DNA of 64,000 nucleotides from Flavobacteriaceae bacterium (GTDB lineage Bacteria; Bacteroidota; Bacteroidia; Flavobacteriales; Flavobacteriaceae), in assembly GCA_018623195.1 (NCBI GenBank), contig JAAZVY010000002.1, positions 1-64,000 on the forward strand, given 5' to 3'. Positions 36,247 to 47,700 of this stretch are shown in pieces; position 1 is the stretch's first letter; each line of letters opens with the position of its first letter. The notes below the pieces were generated by a model. The model worked only from the letters and a program-made list of their open reading frames with translations. It did not search any database and was not told the origin of the DNA. A program made the position numbers and the translations under genes.

Positions 36247-38037
36247 ATGGCTCACGAGGCAGAACACCATCACAAAGAAACCTTTATCACCAAGTATATC
36301 TTTAGTCAAGATCACAAGATGATCGCTAAACAATACTTGATTACGGGATTAATTATGGGTTTCATAGGAATCGCAATGTCCCTTTTATTCCGAATGCAGT
36401 TAGCATGGCCAGGAGAAGCTTCTCCTGTTTTCAAAGCGCTTCTTGGTAAGTGGGCGCCTGACGGAGTGATGGACGCGGATATTTATCTAGCCTTAGTAAC
36501 GATTCACGGTACCATCATGGTATTCTTTGTACTTACTGCAGGTTTAAGTGGAACGTTCTCGAATCTTCTGATTCCACTTCAGATTGGTGCACGAGATATG
36601 GCATCTGGGTTCCTTAATATGCTTTCTTATTGGTTATTCTTTTTGTCTTGTGCAATCATGCTAGGGTCCTTATTTGCTGAAGCAGGGCCGGCAGCTGCAG
36701 GATGGACGGTTTACCCGCCACTTTCAGCGCTTCCACAAGCTCAACCCGGTTCAGGATTGGGTATGACGATGTGGTTAGTTTCAATGGCGATTTTCATTGC
36801 TTCCTCTCTTTTAGGTTCACTGAATTACATTGTGACGGTTCTCAACCTAAGAACTAAAGGAATGACCATGACACGTCTTCCACTTACGATTTGGGCGTTC
36901 TTTGTTACTGCCATTATCGGAGTAGTTTCTTTCCCAGTACTACTTTCGGCTGCATTATTATTGCTTATGGACCGTAGTTTTGGTACTTCTTTCTTCCTAT
37001 CGGATATCTTTATTCAAGGAGAGGTATTGCACTATCAAGGTGGGTCACCAGTACTTTATGAGCACCTTTTCTGGTTCTTAGGACACCCTGAGGTTTATAT
37101 TGTACTATTACCCGCTTTAGGTATTACTTCAGAAGTAATGTCTACGAACGCTCGTAAACCGATCTTCGGATACCGTGCGATGATAGCTTCTATTTTAGGT
37201 ATCGCTTTCCTTTCGACGATCGTATGGGGTCACCACATGTTCGTTTCAGGGATGAATCCTTTCCTTGGTTCTGTATTCACCTTTACCACACTTCTAATTG
37301 CTATCCCATCAGCGGTTAAGGCGTTCAACTATATCACTACACTTTGGAAGGGTAATCTTCAATTGAATCCTGGTATGCTGTTTTCGATAGGTCTAGTATC
37401 TACTTTCATTACGGGTGGCCTTACAGGAATCATCTTAGGGGATAGTACTCTTGACATTAATGTTCACGATACTTATTTCGTGGTTGCCCACTTCCACCTA
37501 GTAATGGGTATTTCGGCTCTTTATGGTCTATTTGCTGGTGTATACCATTGGTTCCCTAAAATGTTCCACGGTCGCATGATGAATAAGAACCTGGGTTATA
37601 TCCACTTCTGGGTAACTGCCGTTGCTTCTTATGGAGTATTCTTCCCGATGCACTTTGTGGGTATGGCAGGGGTACCAAGAAGGTACTATGAGAACACCGC
37701 ATTCCCAATGTTTGATGAGTTAACCGATGTACAGGTATTAATGACGGTTTTCGCACTTATTGCTGCAGCCGCTCAATTAGTATTCGTATATAACTTCATC
37801 TACAGTATTTTCTATGGTAAGAAGGGCTCGCAAAACCCTTGGAAGTCAAATACACTAGAGTGGACTACTCCATTAGAGCACATTCACGGAAACTGGCCTG
37901 GTGCTATTCCTGAAGTTCATCGTTGGTCATACGACTACAGTAAGACTTATGATGATGGATCATATATCATTGAGGGGCAAGATTTCGTTCCTCAACACAT
38001 TCCTCTTCAACCTAATGAAGAAGAATTGAATCACTAA
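36247..38037 (+). CDS. coxA: Cytochrome c oxidase subunit I
   Basis: Catalytic subunit with heme a and the heme-CuB centre. The 596 residues have the hallmark motifs [15 protein letters not shown] (with the A1-type glutamate and the cross-linked His-Tyr pair), [12 protein letters not shown] for CuB, and [15 protein letters not shown] for the heme ligands. About twelve or more helices are visible. The GHPEV form argues for an A-type oxidase of the A1 group. It is the last gene of actABCDEF-coxBA; a terminator hairpin follows. Subunits III and IV are encoded about 16.6 kb downstream. Confidence 0.96.
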   Translation: MAHEAEHHHKETFITKYIFSQDHKMIAKQYLITGLIMGFIGIAMSLLFRMQLAWPGEASPVFKALLGKWAPDGVMDADIYLALVTIHGTIMVFFVLTAGLSGTFSNLLIPLQIGARDMASGFLNMLSYWLFFLSCAIMLGSLFAEAGPAAAGWTVYPPLSALPQAQPGSGLGMTMWLVSMAIFIASSLLGSLNYIVTVLNLRTKGMTMTRLPLTIWAFFVTAIIGVVSFPVLLSAALLLLMDRSFGTSFFLSDIFIQGEVLHYQGGSPVLYEHLFWFLGHPEVYIVLLPALGITSEVMSTNARKPIFGYRAMIASILGIAFLSTIVWGHHMFVSGMNPFLGSVFTFTTLLIAIPSAVKAFNYITTLWKGNLQLNPGMLFSIGLVSTFITGGLTGIILGDSTLDINVHDTYFVVAHFHLVMGISALYGLFAGVYHWFPKMFHGRMMNKNLGYIHFWVTAVASYGVFFPMHFVGMAGVPRRYYENTAFPMFDELTDVQVLMTVFALIAAAAQLVFVYNFIYSIFYGKKGSQNPWKSNTLEWTTPLEHIHGNWPGAIPEVHRWSYDYSKTYDDGSYIIEGQDFVPQHIPLQPNEEELNH

Positions 38038-38061
38038 GATCAACTCGTTTTATATAAAGGA

Positions 38062-38089
38062 AGCCTTGCAAATGCAGGGCTTTTTTTAT
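38062..38089 (+). terminator. Rho-independent terminator after coxA
   Basis: A 9-bp stem (AAGCCTTGC with GCAGGGCTT, one G-T pair) closes a 4-base loop and is followed by a run of seven T. It ends the respiratory operon and shows that the ORF-track start of ruvB at 38066 is too far upstream. Confidence 0.88.
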
Positions 38090-38122
38090 GAGGATTCCCT
38101 ACCTTTAAATAAAGCTTTGTAT

Positions 38123-39148
38123 ATGAATGAGAACTTAGATGCTACCGGAGCGCATTTCGAAAAAGAAGAATTTGATATCGAGCGTGCTCTAAGGCCTAAG
38201 GGTTTCGATGATTTTGCGGGACAGGAAGCAGTTCTTGAGAATTTAAAAATATTTGTGGAGGCTGCTAACCTTCGAGATGAGGCACTTGACCACACTTTAC
38301 TCCATGGTCCTCCTGGTCTAGGTAAGACTACCCTTGCTCATATTTTAGCGAATGAGTTAGATGTGAATATTAAAATCACCTCGGGTCCAGTTTTAGATAA
38401 ACCCGGTGATTTGGCAGGTCTTCTCACCAATTTAGAGGAGAGAGATGTGTTGTTTATCGATGAGATTCATCGCCTGAGCCCGGTAGTAGAGGAGTATCTA
38501 TATTCTGCTATGGAAGATTACAAGATTGATATTATGATTGAGACAGGGCCAAACGCTCGCTCTGTTCAGATTCATCTAAAGCCATTCACCTTAATTGGAG
38601 CTACCACTCGGTCGGGTCTGTTAACCGCTCCGATGCGTGCGCGATTTGGTATTCAGTCTCGTCTCTCGTATTACAGCACAGAGTTATTATCGACAATTGC
38701 TTTACGTAGTGCTGAAATTTTACGTGTTCCTATGGATGAAAGCGCAGCTATTGAGATCGCTGGAAGAAGTAGGGGTACTCCTAGAATTTGTAATGCCCTA
38801 TTGCGTCGTGTTCGAGATTTTGCACAGATTAAAGGAAATGGAACGATCGATTTAGAGATTGCTCGATTTGGTTTAAAGGCACTCAATGTTGATGCTCATG
38901 GTCTCGATGAGATGGATAATAAAATTCTATCCACACTTATTGATAAGTTTGGTGGAGGCCCGGTTGGTATCAATACTTTAGCTACTGCAGTTTCAGAAAA
39001 TCCTGAAACGCTAGAAGAAGTGTATGAGCCCTTCTTGATTCAAGAAGGTTTTCTGGTTAGAACTCCGAGAGGGCGAGAGGCAACACCTTTAGCGTATGCA
39101 CATTTAGGAAAGACCAAATCTTCAAGCCAGAAGGGACTTTTTGAATAA
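38123..39148 (+). CDS. ruvB: Holliday junction ATP-dependent helicase RuvB
   Basis: AAA+ motor that drives branch migration with RuvA. I place the start at the ATG giving MNENLD (341 residues) because the longer ORF begins inside the coxA terminator. Walker A is [15 protein letters not shown], Walker B is [11 protein letters not shown], the sensor region is [18 protein letters not shown], and the C-terminal winged helix binds DNA ([15 protein letters not shown]). queG follows after 2 bases, so the two are cotranscribed. ruvA lies 5 kb downstream, next to maeB. Confidence 0.96.
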   Translation: MNENLDATGAHFEKEEFDIERALRPKGFDDFAGQEAVLENLKIFVEAANLRDEALDHTLLHGPPGLGKTTLAHILANELDVNIKITSGPVLDKPGDLAGLLTNLEERDVLFIDEIHRLSPVVEEYLYSAMEDYKIDIMIETGPNARSVQIHLKPFTLIGATTRSGLLTAPMRARFGIQSRLSYYSTELLSTIALRSAEILRVPMDESAAIEIAGRSRGTPRICNALLRRVRDFAQIKGNGTIDLEIARFGLKALNVDAHGLDEMDNKILSTLIDKFGGGPVGINTLATAVSENPETLEEVYEPFLIQEGFLVRTPRGREATPLAYAHLGKTKSSSQKGLFE

Positions 39149-39150
39149 GG

Positions 39151-40092
39151 ATGCAAAAGGATGAGAAACTACATAGACGTTCTGTTTTTCTAAAGGAGGC
39201 GGCTCTGCGTCACGGGTTTCTATCTTCTGGTATTGCAAAGGCTGGGTTTCTTGAAGAGGATGCTCCTCGATTAGAGTCCTGGTTAAATAAAGGTTATCAA
39301 GGTCAGATGACCTATATGGAACGCAATTTTGATTTGCGATTGGATCCCACCAAGCTTGTTCCGGGAGCAAAATCGGTTATTTCACTTTTATTTAATTACT
39401 ATCCGTCTGAAACAGTCGCGTTTAAACAAGATCAGTTTAAGATTTCTAAGTATGCCTATGGTAAAGACTATCATGAGGTAATTAAGAAGAAATTGCGGGC
39501 TCTATTTTATGATTTACAGCAAGAATTCGGTGCGATTGAAGGGCGTGTTTTTGTTGACTCTGCTCCAATATTAGAAAAATCCTGGGCGCAAAAATCTGGT
39601 CTTGGATGGGTGGCTAAAAATGCCAATCTAATCAGTAAGCAAAAGGGCTCTTTTTTTTTCTTGGCCGAAATCATTCTCGATTTAGAGTTTGAGTATGATC
39701 ATCCGGTAACCACAGATCACTGCGGAAGTTGTACGGCCTGCATTGATGCGTGCCCTACTCAGGCTATTGTCGCTCCAAATGTAGTTGATGGGTCTAGCTG
39801 TATCTCATACTTCACCATAGAGTTGAAAGAAGCGATTCCGACTAGTTTTAAAGGCCTTTTCGATGATTGGGCGTTTGGTTGTGATACCTGTCAAGATGTT
39901 TGTCCATGGAATCGTTTTTCGAAAAGCCATAGTGAGCCGTTATTTGACCCTCAATCTGAACTATTAAACTTAAGTGCTAAGGACTGGATCGAAATGACCG
40001 AAGAAACCTTTTCAAGGGTGTTTAAAAAATCTGCAGTGAAACGTACCAAGTATGCGGGTTTAAAAAGAAACATCGACTTTTTGAAAAAGTAG
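39151..40092 (+). CDS. queG: Epoxyqueuosine reductase
   Basis: Catalyses the last step of queuosine synthesis in tRNA, reducing epoxyqueuosine with a cobalamin and two 4Fe-4S clusters. The 313 residues hold the N-terminal DUF1730 domain ([25 protein letters not shown]) and the ferredoxin-type cluster motifs [16 protein letters not shown] and [11 protein letters not shown]. Length is standard. The gene starts 2 bases after ruvB. Confidence 0.94.
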   Translation: MQKDEKLHRRSVFLKEAALRHGFLSSGIAKAGFLEEDAPRLESWLNKGYQGQMTYMERNFDLRLDPTKLVPGAKSVISLLFNYYPSETVAFKQDQFKISKYAYGKDYHEVIKKKLRALFYDLQQEFGAIEGRVFVDSAPILEKSWAQKSGLGWVAKNANLISKQKGSFFFLAEIILDLEFEYDHPVTTDHCGSCTACIDACPTQAIVAPNVVDGSSCISYFTIELKEAIPTSFKGLFDDWAFGCDTCQDVCPWNRFSKSHSEPLFDPQSELLNLSAKDWIEMTEETFSRVFKKSAVKRTKYAGLKRNIDFLKK

Positions 40093-40119
40093 CTATATTC
40101 ATGGACTAAACGTACAACC

Positions 40120-41838
40120 ATGAATCAATTAAGCACGCTCGATATTGGAGTTATTATCGTCTATCTTATAGGTATTGTTATCTATGGAATTTCTAAATCG
40201 AAAAGAGAAAGTTCAGAGGACTATTTCTTAGGAGGAAGAACAATGACCTGGCCAATTGTCGGAATTGCTCTTTTCTCTGCGAACATTTCGAGCTCCACAT
40301 TAGTGGGTTTAGCCTCTGATGGTTTTCAGACCAATATTAACGTCTACAATTATGAGTGGTATGCTGTAATCGTCTTGATCATATTTTCGGTTTTCTTCTT
40401 GCCTTTTTATCTAAAATCAGGAGTGTATACCATGCCTGAATTTTTAGAGCGTCGTTTTGATAAGCGTTCTAGATATTACTTTTCATTAATTACGGTCATT
40501 GGTAACGTAATGGTGGATACCGCTGCTGCACTGTATGTGGGTTCGATTGTTTTGAAACTACTTTTTCCCGAGTACAGCTCAACAACGATAATTATTCTCT
40601 TAGCGATTGCAGCTGCAGCCTATACTATTCCTGGAGGACTTAACTCAGTAATTCAAACTGAAGTAATTCAGGCGATTCTTTTAATTATAGGATCTTGTTT
40701 AATAACCTACTTTGCCTTTGATCAATTAGGTGGAGGTTGGTCAGCCATGATGGATAGTCTAGACGGAATGTTAGCTGCTGGTCAAATAGACTTTGGGGAT
40801 CGAGCTGCGAACGGTGCCTATATACCCGAGACTGCTCAGGAGGTGTTTAGCGTTGTTCGTCCTGCGAACGATGAGTTTATGCCTTGGTGGGGATTAATTT
40901 CGGGAGTTGCTCTATTAGGGTTTTATTTCTGGGCAAATAACCAGTTTATGGTTCAACGAGTTCTTGGAGCGAAAGATTTACATCACGGTCGTATGGGAGC
41001 GCTCTTTGCAGGGTTTCTTAAACTACCTGTGATTTTCATTATGATTGTTCCTGGGGTTTTGGCCTTGTTACTTTTTAACGATTTAGATATTAGTGGACTT
41101 AATTATCCGCTGGCCAGTGGAGAGATGTGCGCCTCACTGACGGATTGTCCGAACCTTACTTACCCAGTATTATTATTCCAGTTATTGCCAACAGGGGTTC
41201 TAGGTTTGGTGGTAGCAGGATTGTTGGCTGCAATGATGTCTTCAGTGTCAGCTACTTTTAATTCGGCCTCAACCCTAATCACCATGGACTTTGTAAAGCA
41301 ATTCAAGCCAGGATTAGATGGTAAGCAACTAGTGAGAGTAGGCCAGATCACAACATTAGTTTTAGTGGTGTTAGCCTCGCTGTGGGTACCTTTCATTGAA
41401 AAGGTTAGTGACTCTCTATGGGGTTATCTTCAATTGGTGATTGCATTTACCTCACCTCCAGTAGTGGCTACCTTTATTTTAGGTCTTTTCTGGAAAAAAT
41501 CAAACGCAAATGGTGCCTTCTCAAGTCTAATGGTCGGAGGTGCCTTTGCTGTATTTATGATTCTTTCAGCATCCTTTGATTGGTCTCCCTATATTAACGA
41601 TCTGCATTTTTTAGCGAAAGCCAATTTACTATTTGTGATTGCTGTTGTAGTTAACGTTGTAGTCAGTCTAACTTCTGGTAAGGTAGATGAACAAAAAATT
41701 GCTGAGTATACCTATAAGCGATCGTTCTATAACGAAGAAACTGAACAACTGAAAGGGCTTCCTTGGTATAAAAATTACCGCACACTATCGGTGATCTTAC
41801 TCATAATCACTGCGATTTTTGTCGGAATGTTCTGGTAG
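40120..41838 (+). CDS. Sodium/solute symporter (SSS family)
   Basis: Secondary transporter of 572 residues with about 14 membrane helices, in the SLC5/SSS family. The N-terminal segments SSEDYFLGGRTMTWPIVGIALFSANISSSTLVGLA and MPEFLERRFDKRSRYY (quoted in part in the family) and the later FNSASTLITMDFVKQFKP are typical. The family co-transports sugars, inositol, amino acids or other small solutes with sodium; GGRTM and the helix order look closest to the glucose/inositol-like members, but the substrate cannot be read from sequence. It follows queG by 27 bases. Confidence 0.86.
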   Translation: MNQLSTLDIGVIIVYLIGIVIYGISKSKRESSEDYFLGGRTMTWPIVGIALFSANISSSTLVGLASDGFQTNINVYNYEWYAVIVLIIFSVFFLPFYLKSGVYTMPEFLERRFDKRSRYYFSLITVIGNVMVDTAAALYVGSIVLKLLFPEYSSTTIIILLAIAAAAYTIPGGLNSVIQTEVIQAILLIIGSCLITYFAFDQLGGGWSAMMDSLDGMLAAGQIDFGDRAANGAYIPETAQEVFSVVRPANDEFMPWWGLISGVALLGFYFWANNQFMVQRVLGAKDLHHGRMGALFAGFLKLPVIFIMIVPGVLALLLFNDLDISGLNYPLASGEMCASLTDCPNLTYPVLLFQLLPTGVLGLVVAGLLAAMMSSVSATFNSASTLITMDFVKQFKPGLDGKQLVRVGQITTLVLVVLASLWVPFIEKVSDSLWGYLQLVIAFTSPPVVATFILGLFWKKSNANGAFSSLMVGGAFAVFMILSASFDWSPYINDLHFLAKANLLFVIAVVVNVVVSLTSGKVDEQKIAEYTYKRSFYNEETEQLKGLPWYKNYRTLSVILLIITAIFVGMFW

Positions 41839-41881
41839 AGAACAATTCTGTTTTGGCGACATTCCCAGCGAGGGAATCACG

Positions 41882-41889
41882 TATCTTTG
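41882..41889 (+). promoter_or_regulatory. Promoter-like -7 element upstream of maeB
   Basis: TATCTTTG fits TAnnTTTG exactly and lies 18 bases before the maeB ATG. No ideal TTTG is seen 18-19 bases upstream; instead an inverted repeat (ATTCCC, 5-base loop, GGGAAT) at 41861-41877 occupies the spacer, which could be an operator. Confidence 0.5.
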
Positions 41890-41907
41890 ATATACAATTA
41901 GACTGAA

Positions 41908-44181
41908 ATGAGAAACTCAAGACAGCGAAGAGAATCGCTAGTATATCACGCAAAACCACAGCCGGGAAAGATTAAGATTGTCCCGACCAAACCCTACCAA
42001 ACACAGAGAGATTTAGCGATTGCCTACTCTCCTGGAGTCGCTGAGCCTTGTTTGGAAATCGCAGAAACTCCAACAGATGCGTACAAGTATACTGCTAAGG
42101 GAAATATTGTTGCGGTTATTTCAAATGGTACTGCTGTACTTGGTTTAGGTGATATAGGTCCATTGGCTTCAAAGCCTGTGATGGAGGGTAAATGCGTACT
42201 CTTTAAAATATTTGCAGATATCGATGGTATGGATATCGAGGTCGATACTACCGATGTGGATGAGTTTGTAGAGACGGTGAAGCGTATCGCTCCAACTTTT
42301 GGAGGAATCAATCTTGAAGATATCAAGGCGCCAGAGGCCTTTGAGATCGAGCGTAGGTTGAAAGAAGAATTAGATATCCCAGTCATGCACGATGACCAGC
42401 ATGGCACTGCGATTATTTCAGCTGCTGCACTAATTAACGCTCTTGAATTGGCTGAAAAGAATATCGAAGATGTTCGAATTGTGGTAAGTGGGGCAGGAGC
42501 GGCTGCAGTTTCTTGCACTAAACTATACAAAGCCTTTGGTGCTTCTGCAGAGAACATTATTATGCTTGACAGTAAGGGCGTGATTCGCAAGGATCGTGAA
42601 AACCTAAGCGCTTCAAAAGAGGAGTTTGCAACTGCCATTGATGTTCATACCCTTGAAGAAGCGATGGTGAATGCAGACGTTTTTATCGGTTTGTCAATTG
42701 CTGATATTGTAACTCCAGAGATGCTTCAATCGATGGCTGCGAATCCTATTGTATTTGCTATGGCGAATCCAGATCCAGAGATTAACTATGATCTAGCCAT
42801 TCGAACTCGTGAAGATATTATTATGGCTACCGGTCGTTCAGATCACCCGAATCAAGTGAACAATGTCTTAGGATTCCCTTTCATTTTCAGGGGAGCATTA
42901 GATGTTCGCGCTACTAAGATTAATGAAGAAATGAAGATGGCTGCCGTTCGTGCTTTAGCTGATTTGGCAAAAGAACCGGTGCCCGAGCAGGTGAATATTA
43001 CTTACGATATTACTCGATTAGCTTTCGGTAGAGAGTATATTATTCCAAAACCTTTTGATCCAAGGCTTATTTCTAAAATCCCGGTAGAGGTGGCTAAGGC
43101 TGCTATTGCTTCTGGGGTTGCTCAAATTGAAATTACCGACTGGGAGAAGTATGAAGAGGAGCTAATGGCGCGCTCGGGTAATGACAACAAATTTATTCGA
43201 TCACTTCATGATAAAGCTAAGCTCAACCCTAAGCGTGTGGTTTTCGCTGAAGCAGATCAAATTGATGTGCTTAAAGCTGCTCAGTTTGTTTCTGATGAAG
43301 GAATGGCTTACCCAATTCTTTTGGGAGATAAGGAGGTAATTGAAAGCCTTAAAGAGGAATTAGAATTTGACGCTGAGGTTCCAATTATTGATCCATCTGA
43401 TGATGATCAACAGGCTCGTCGAGATGAGTTTGCTAAGCTTTTATGGAGTCGAGGAGAACGCGATGGAGTACAGAGATACAGTGCAGGTGTTCGAATGATG
43501 CATAGAAACTATTTTGGTCCTATGATGGTTCTTTCGGGAGAAGCTGATGCAATGATCTCAGGGTATTCTCGCTCATTCCCTAAGGTGTTGCTTCCGGTAT
43601 TAGAAACGGTGGGTAGAGGCCCTGGAATCAAGAGAGCTGCCACGATGAATATCATGATGACTCCGCGCGGACCATTATTCTTAGCGGATACAGCCATCAA
43701 TGTTAATCCTACCGCCGAAGAGTTAGCTGAGATTGCAGTGATGACTGCAAGAGAAGTTCGTTCTTTCGGATATGAGCCTGTAATGGCAATGCTATCTTAT
43801 TCTAACTACGGTTCTTCAAGTAAACCAGAAGCGAGAAAGGTAAAGAACGCGGTAAAAATCTTGCATAGAGATCATCCAGATTTGATTGTTGATGGAGAGA
43901 TTCAAGCAGATTTCGCACTAAATCCTGAGATGGGTGCCCAAACCTTCCCATTCTCAAAACTGGCCAATCGAAAAGTCAACACCTTAATATTTCCTAACCT
44001 TGATTCTGCCAATATCACATACAAACTGATGAAGGAGCTACACGGTGTAAAATCAATAGGGCCTGTCATGTTAGGTTTAGATAAACCGATCCATATTCTG
44101 CAGTTAGGAGCTAGTGTTGAGGAAATAATCAACATGACTTCTATTGCGGTAACTGACGCTCAACGTGCCACCAAAAAATAA
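41908..44181 (+). CDS. maeB: NADP-dependent malic enzyme with phosphotransacetylase-like C-terminal domain
   Basis: Decarboxylates malate to pyruvate with NADP. The 757 residues combine an N-terminal malic enzyme (about 1-420; AIAYSPGVAEPCL, LEDIKAPEAFEIE, PVMHDDQHGTAI, VVSGAGAAAVSC and FAMANPDPEI) with a C-terminal phosphate acetyltransferase-like domain (about 430-757) that is usually regulatory rather than catalytic. The length equals the family's hybrid type. It is followed at 6 bases by ruvA. Confidence 0.95.
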   Translation: MRNSRQRRESLVYHAKPQPGKIKIVPTKPYQTQRDLAIAYSPGVAEPCLEIAETPTDAYKYTAKGNIVAVISNGTAVLGLGDIGPLASKPVMEGKCVLFKIFADIDGMDIEVDTTDVDEFVETVKRIAPTFGGINLEDIKAPEAFEIERRLKEELDIPVMHDDQHGTAIISAAALINALELAEKNIEDVRIVVSGAGAAAVSCTKLYKAFGASAENIIMLDSKGVIRKDRENLSASKEEFATAIDVHTLEEAMVNADVFIGLSIADIVTPEMLQSMAANPIVFAMANPDPEINYDLAIRTREDIIMATGRSDHPNQVNNVLGFPFIFRGALDVRATKINEEMKMAAVRALADLAKEPVPEQVNITYDITRLAFGREYIIPKPFDPRLISKIPVEVAKAAIASGVAQIEITDWEKYEEELMARSGNDNKFIRSLHDKAKLNPKRVVFAEADQIDVLKAAQFVSDEGMAYPILLGDKEVIESLKEELEFDAEVPIIDPSDDDQQARRDEFAKLLWSRGERDGVQRYSAGVRMMHRNYFGPMMVLSGEADAMISGYSRSFPKVLLPVLETVGRGPGIKRAATMNIMMTPRGPLFLADTAINVNPTAEELAEIAVMTAREVRSFGYEPVMAMLSYSNYGSSSKPEARKVKNAVKILHRDHPDLIVDGEIQADFALNPEMGAQTFPFSKLANRKVNTLIFPNLDSANITYKLMKELHGVKSIGPVMLGLDKPIHILQLGASVEEIINMTSIAVTDAQRATKK

Positions 44182-44187
44182 CCTGTT

Positions 44188-44775
44188 ATGATTAGCCACC
44201 TCAGAGGTCGAATGATAGAAAAAACTCCTACTCATGTAATTCTTGAGTGTAATGGGGTAGGATATCATCTCGAGGTATCGCTTCATACCTTTTCGGGATT
44301 GAGTTCTGAAGAGGAGCAGCTCTTGTACACCCATCTCCAAATCAAGGAGGATAGCCATACGCTATTCGGATTTTTGTCTGAATTTGAACGAGCAGTATTT
44401 CGATTGCTTATTTCGGTAAGTGGAGTTGGGGCGGCAACTGCTAGAACGATGCTTTCATCTTTAAGTCCTTCTGATGTAGTTGGAGCAATTGCATCTGAAC
44501 AAGTAGCCGTTGTGCAGTCGGTTAAAGGAATCGGTGCCAAGACGGCTCAACGAATGATCTTAGAATTAAAAGATAAAGTCTTAGCATTAGAGGGTGCCGA
44601 AGATGTGGTAGCAAATACAACGGTTAAAGGACAAAATGGAGAAGAAGCAATAGCTGCCTTAGAGGTACTTGGCTTCACTCGAAAATCGGTTCAGAAAATT
44701 GTAGATAAGCTCTTAGCTGCAGACTCGCAGATGAGTGTTGAAGATCTTATCAAGAATACGCTAAACGCAATTTAA
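44188..44775 (+). CDS. ruvA: Holliday junction branch migration protein RuvA
   Basis: Tetrameric junction-binding partner of RuvB. The 195 residues have the OB-fold N-terminal domain (LRGRMIEKTPTHVILECNGVGYHLEV), two helix-hairpin-helix motifs (SVSGVGAATARTMLSSL and SVKGIGAKTAQRMILELKDK) and the RuvB-binding C-terminal domain (EEAIAALEVLGFTRKSVQKIV). Length is standard. It lies 6 bases after maeB and 1 base before sprA. Confidence 0.95.
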   Translation: MISHLRGRMIEKTPTHVILECNGVGYHLEVSLHTFSGLSSEEEQLLYTHLQIKEDSHTLFGFLSEFERAVFRLLISVSGVGAATARTMLSSLSPSDVVGAIASEQVAVVQSVKGIGAKTAQRMILELKDKVLALEGAEDVVANTTVKGQNGEEAIAALEVLGFTRKSVQKIVDKLLAADSQMSVEDLIKNTLNAI

Positions 44776-44776
44776 A

Positions 44777-47700
44777 TTGAAGATTAGACTGGATTCAATA
44801 CGGTCTCTTTGTGTCTTGCTCGCGTTTTTCGCCGTTACACTGACTCAGGCACAAAAACTACCAGCATTATCTCCCTTTAGTATCGACCAGATCTATCAGT
44901 ACGATCCGGTAAATAATAGATACGAGTTACTCCCTTCTGTGTCGGGAAAGGTCGTAGGGTATCCTAGGTATTTAAGTTTTACCCAGTACTACGAGGCACT
45001 TCGAGCGCAGATGATTAAGTCTAACTACCAGACCAAAACCGATGCCCTTTCGAAAGTGAATGACACGGTAGCTGACGCACGTGAGGATTTACTTCCCACT
45101 TATTATGTTAATTCTGCCTTTTTTGAATCTATATTCGGCGGTAACACTATCACTGTTGACGCTTCAGGAGGTTTTTCCCTTGATCTAGGTGCTCTTAGTC
45201 AAAAATCAGAAAATCCATCTGTATCTATTCGTAATCAAAGAAGCACCGTTCTTGATATCGATCAGCAATTTGATTTAAATGTGGATGCACAGGTCGGAGA
45301 GCGTTTAAGAGTTCAAGCAAATATGGACTCCCGTTCAAGCTTTGATTTTCAAAATCTTTTCAAAATTGAATATACTCCGAATGAGGATGACCTGATTCGC
45401 AATATCGAGTTTGGTAATGTAAGTATGCCACTCAAAAGCAGTCTGATGACTGGCGCTCAGAATTTATTTGGACTCAAAACTGATTTACAGTTCGGGCGTA
45501 CTTCTGTGACCGCCGTTTATGCAGAACAACGATCTCAACGAAATACGGTCAGTACTCAAAATGGATCAGTCATTAATGAGTTTGAGCTTACCGCTCTCGA
45601 TTATGAGGAAAACACCCACTTTTTCTTAAGTCAACATTTTAGAGATGCTTATGACCTAGCGCTTAAGAACTACCCCTTCATTGCTTCAAATGTTCAGATT
45701 ACCCGTATTGAGGTTTGGGTAACCAATCGATCTCAACAGACTGAGAACGTTCGACAAATTGTAGGTTTTCAAGATCTTGGAGAATACAATCCTGAAAAAG
45801 TTCGGTTTGGGGGTCCTCAGAATTTTTTTCGAGCTACCGAGTCTTTACCCGATAATGAGGCCAACCTTCTTAATCCCGCATGGATAGGTGGTGAAGGTCT
45901 TCCTAGTTCAATAAGAACTGCGGCTGGTGCCGCCTCTGGAATAAGTTTATTAGGTGAGCCTTTAGTAAACGGCCTAGACTATGCTTCTCTAGAAAATGCG
46001 CGAAAATTAGAAGCCGGTTTAGATTACTCGTACCATCGTCAGCTCGGATACTTGTCACTGAATCAACCATTGGCTACTGATGAGGTGCTCGCGGTTGCTT
46101 ATGAATACACTTACAATGGATCTGTTTATACGGTCGGAGAGTTCTCTAACGACAATCAAAGAGATGCCTCCAGTGCACTTGTTGTAAAACTTCTAAAGAG
46201 CAATATTACCCGAGTTGAGGATCCTATTTGGGATTTGATGATGAAGAATATCTATTCGACCGGAGCCTTCGGAATTAGTGCGAATGATTTTGAGTTTCAA
46301 TTACTTTACACCGATCCTAGTCCCCGAAACTTTTTAACGCCGGCAGACCCTTCGGTTCCCTGGCCAGAAGAATTTTCGAATAGTACGCTATTGAAAATTT
46401 TCAACTTAGATCGACTCGATGCTTATCAAAATCGTTCGGAACAAGGGGATGGTTTCTTTGACTTTGTAGATGGTATTACCGTTGATGCTTCGAATGGTAG
46501 AATCATTTTTACCCAGGTAGAGCCGTTTGGTATATACTTGTTTGAACAATTCTCTAGTGATGTTACCGAAGACTACGAGATTGAGGAATCCTATAATGGT
46601 AATCAAAGACAATATGTTTATCGTTCTCTCTATGAATTAACGAAAACAGCTGCCTTACAGCAGGCAGATGCGAATCGCTTTTTACTCAGAGGTTCCTATG
46701 GCGGCAGCACCGCCTCTTCGGGTCAAAAGTTGTCGCTTGGAGTTGCGTTCGCGTTACCCGGCTCCGTTCAGGTGAGTATTGGCGGTAGAGTGCTTACTGA
46801 AGGAGTTGATTACATCGTTGACTACGCAGCGGGTCAGGTGGAGATTCTTGATCCGAGTCTTCAGAATTCTGGTCTTCCGATTGATATTTCGGTTGAAGAT
46901 GCTGGTCAAATCGGGCAGTTAACTCGACGATTCACAGGAGTCGCTATTCAGCATCGCGCCTCTAGTGAACTATCCTTTGGGGGTGCCTTTTTAAATCTTA
47001 GAGAACGACCACTCACTCAGAAGTCTGCTTATGGAATCGAGCCTATTAATAACTCGATGATTGGTGCGAATGTTTCGTTTCGCAAAGAGGTTCCCTGGCT
47101 CACGCGACTCATTAATCAGTGGCCCACTATTGAGACTGAAGCGCCGTCTTCGATTGACTTTTCTGCAGAAATCGCTGCACTCATCCCATCGGCTCCAAAT
47201 AATGCCCAATTCGGTGGCGAAGTAACTACTTATATCGATGATTTTGAGGAGGCCCAACAATTCTTAGATCTTAGAAACCCTTCTGATTGGGTACTGTCGA
47301 GTAATCCTTTTGGTCAGACCGGTATTGAGGCTTCTAGGTCGAGGGCTCGACTGGCATGGTACACCATTGACCCAGTGCTTTATAGCAGGTTAAGACCCTC
47401 AGACATTACTGATGCGATGTTGCAAGAAGATGAAGCGCGTCGAATTTTTATAAGAGAGGTTTATCCCGAAACCGATGTAGTCCAGGGACAATCTGCAGTT
47501 CAGTCTACCTTAGATATCGCCTACTATCCCGATGAGGCAGGACCGTATAATACGGCGTCCGATTTTGGTGCAGTTGCTAACAAATGGGCAGGGACTATGC
47601 GAGCCCTTACCGTTACTGACTTTGAACAGGCAAATATTGAATACTTGCAGTTTTGGATGTTGCATCCGCTCGAACCTTCAGAAGTTGGGGAGGGAGGTAA

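Noticed and set aside
42024-42638. 204-residue minus-strand ORF inside maeB
   Set aside because: Low-complexity Ser/Ile-rich antisense shadow of the conserved malic enzyme domain.
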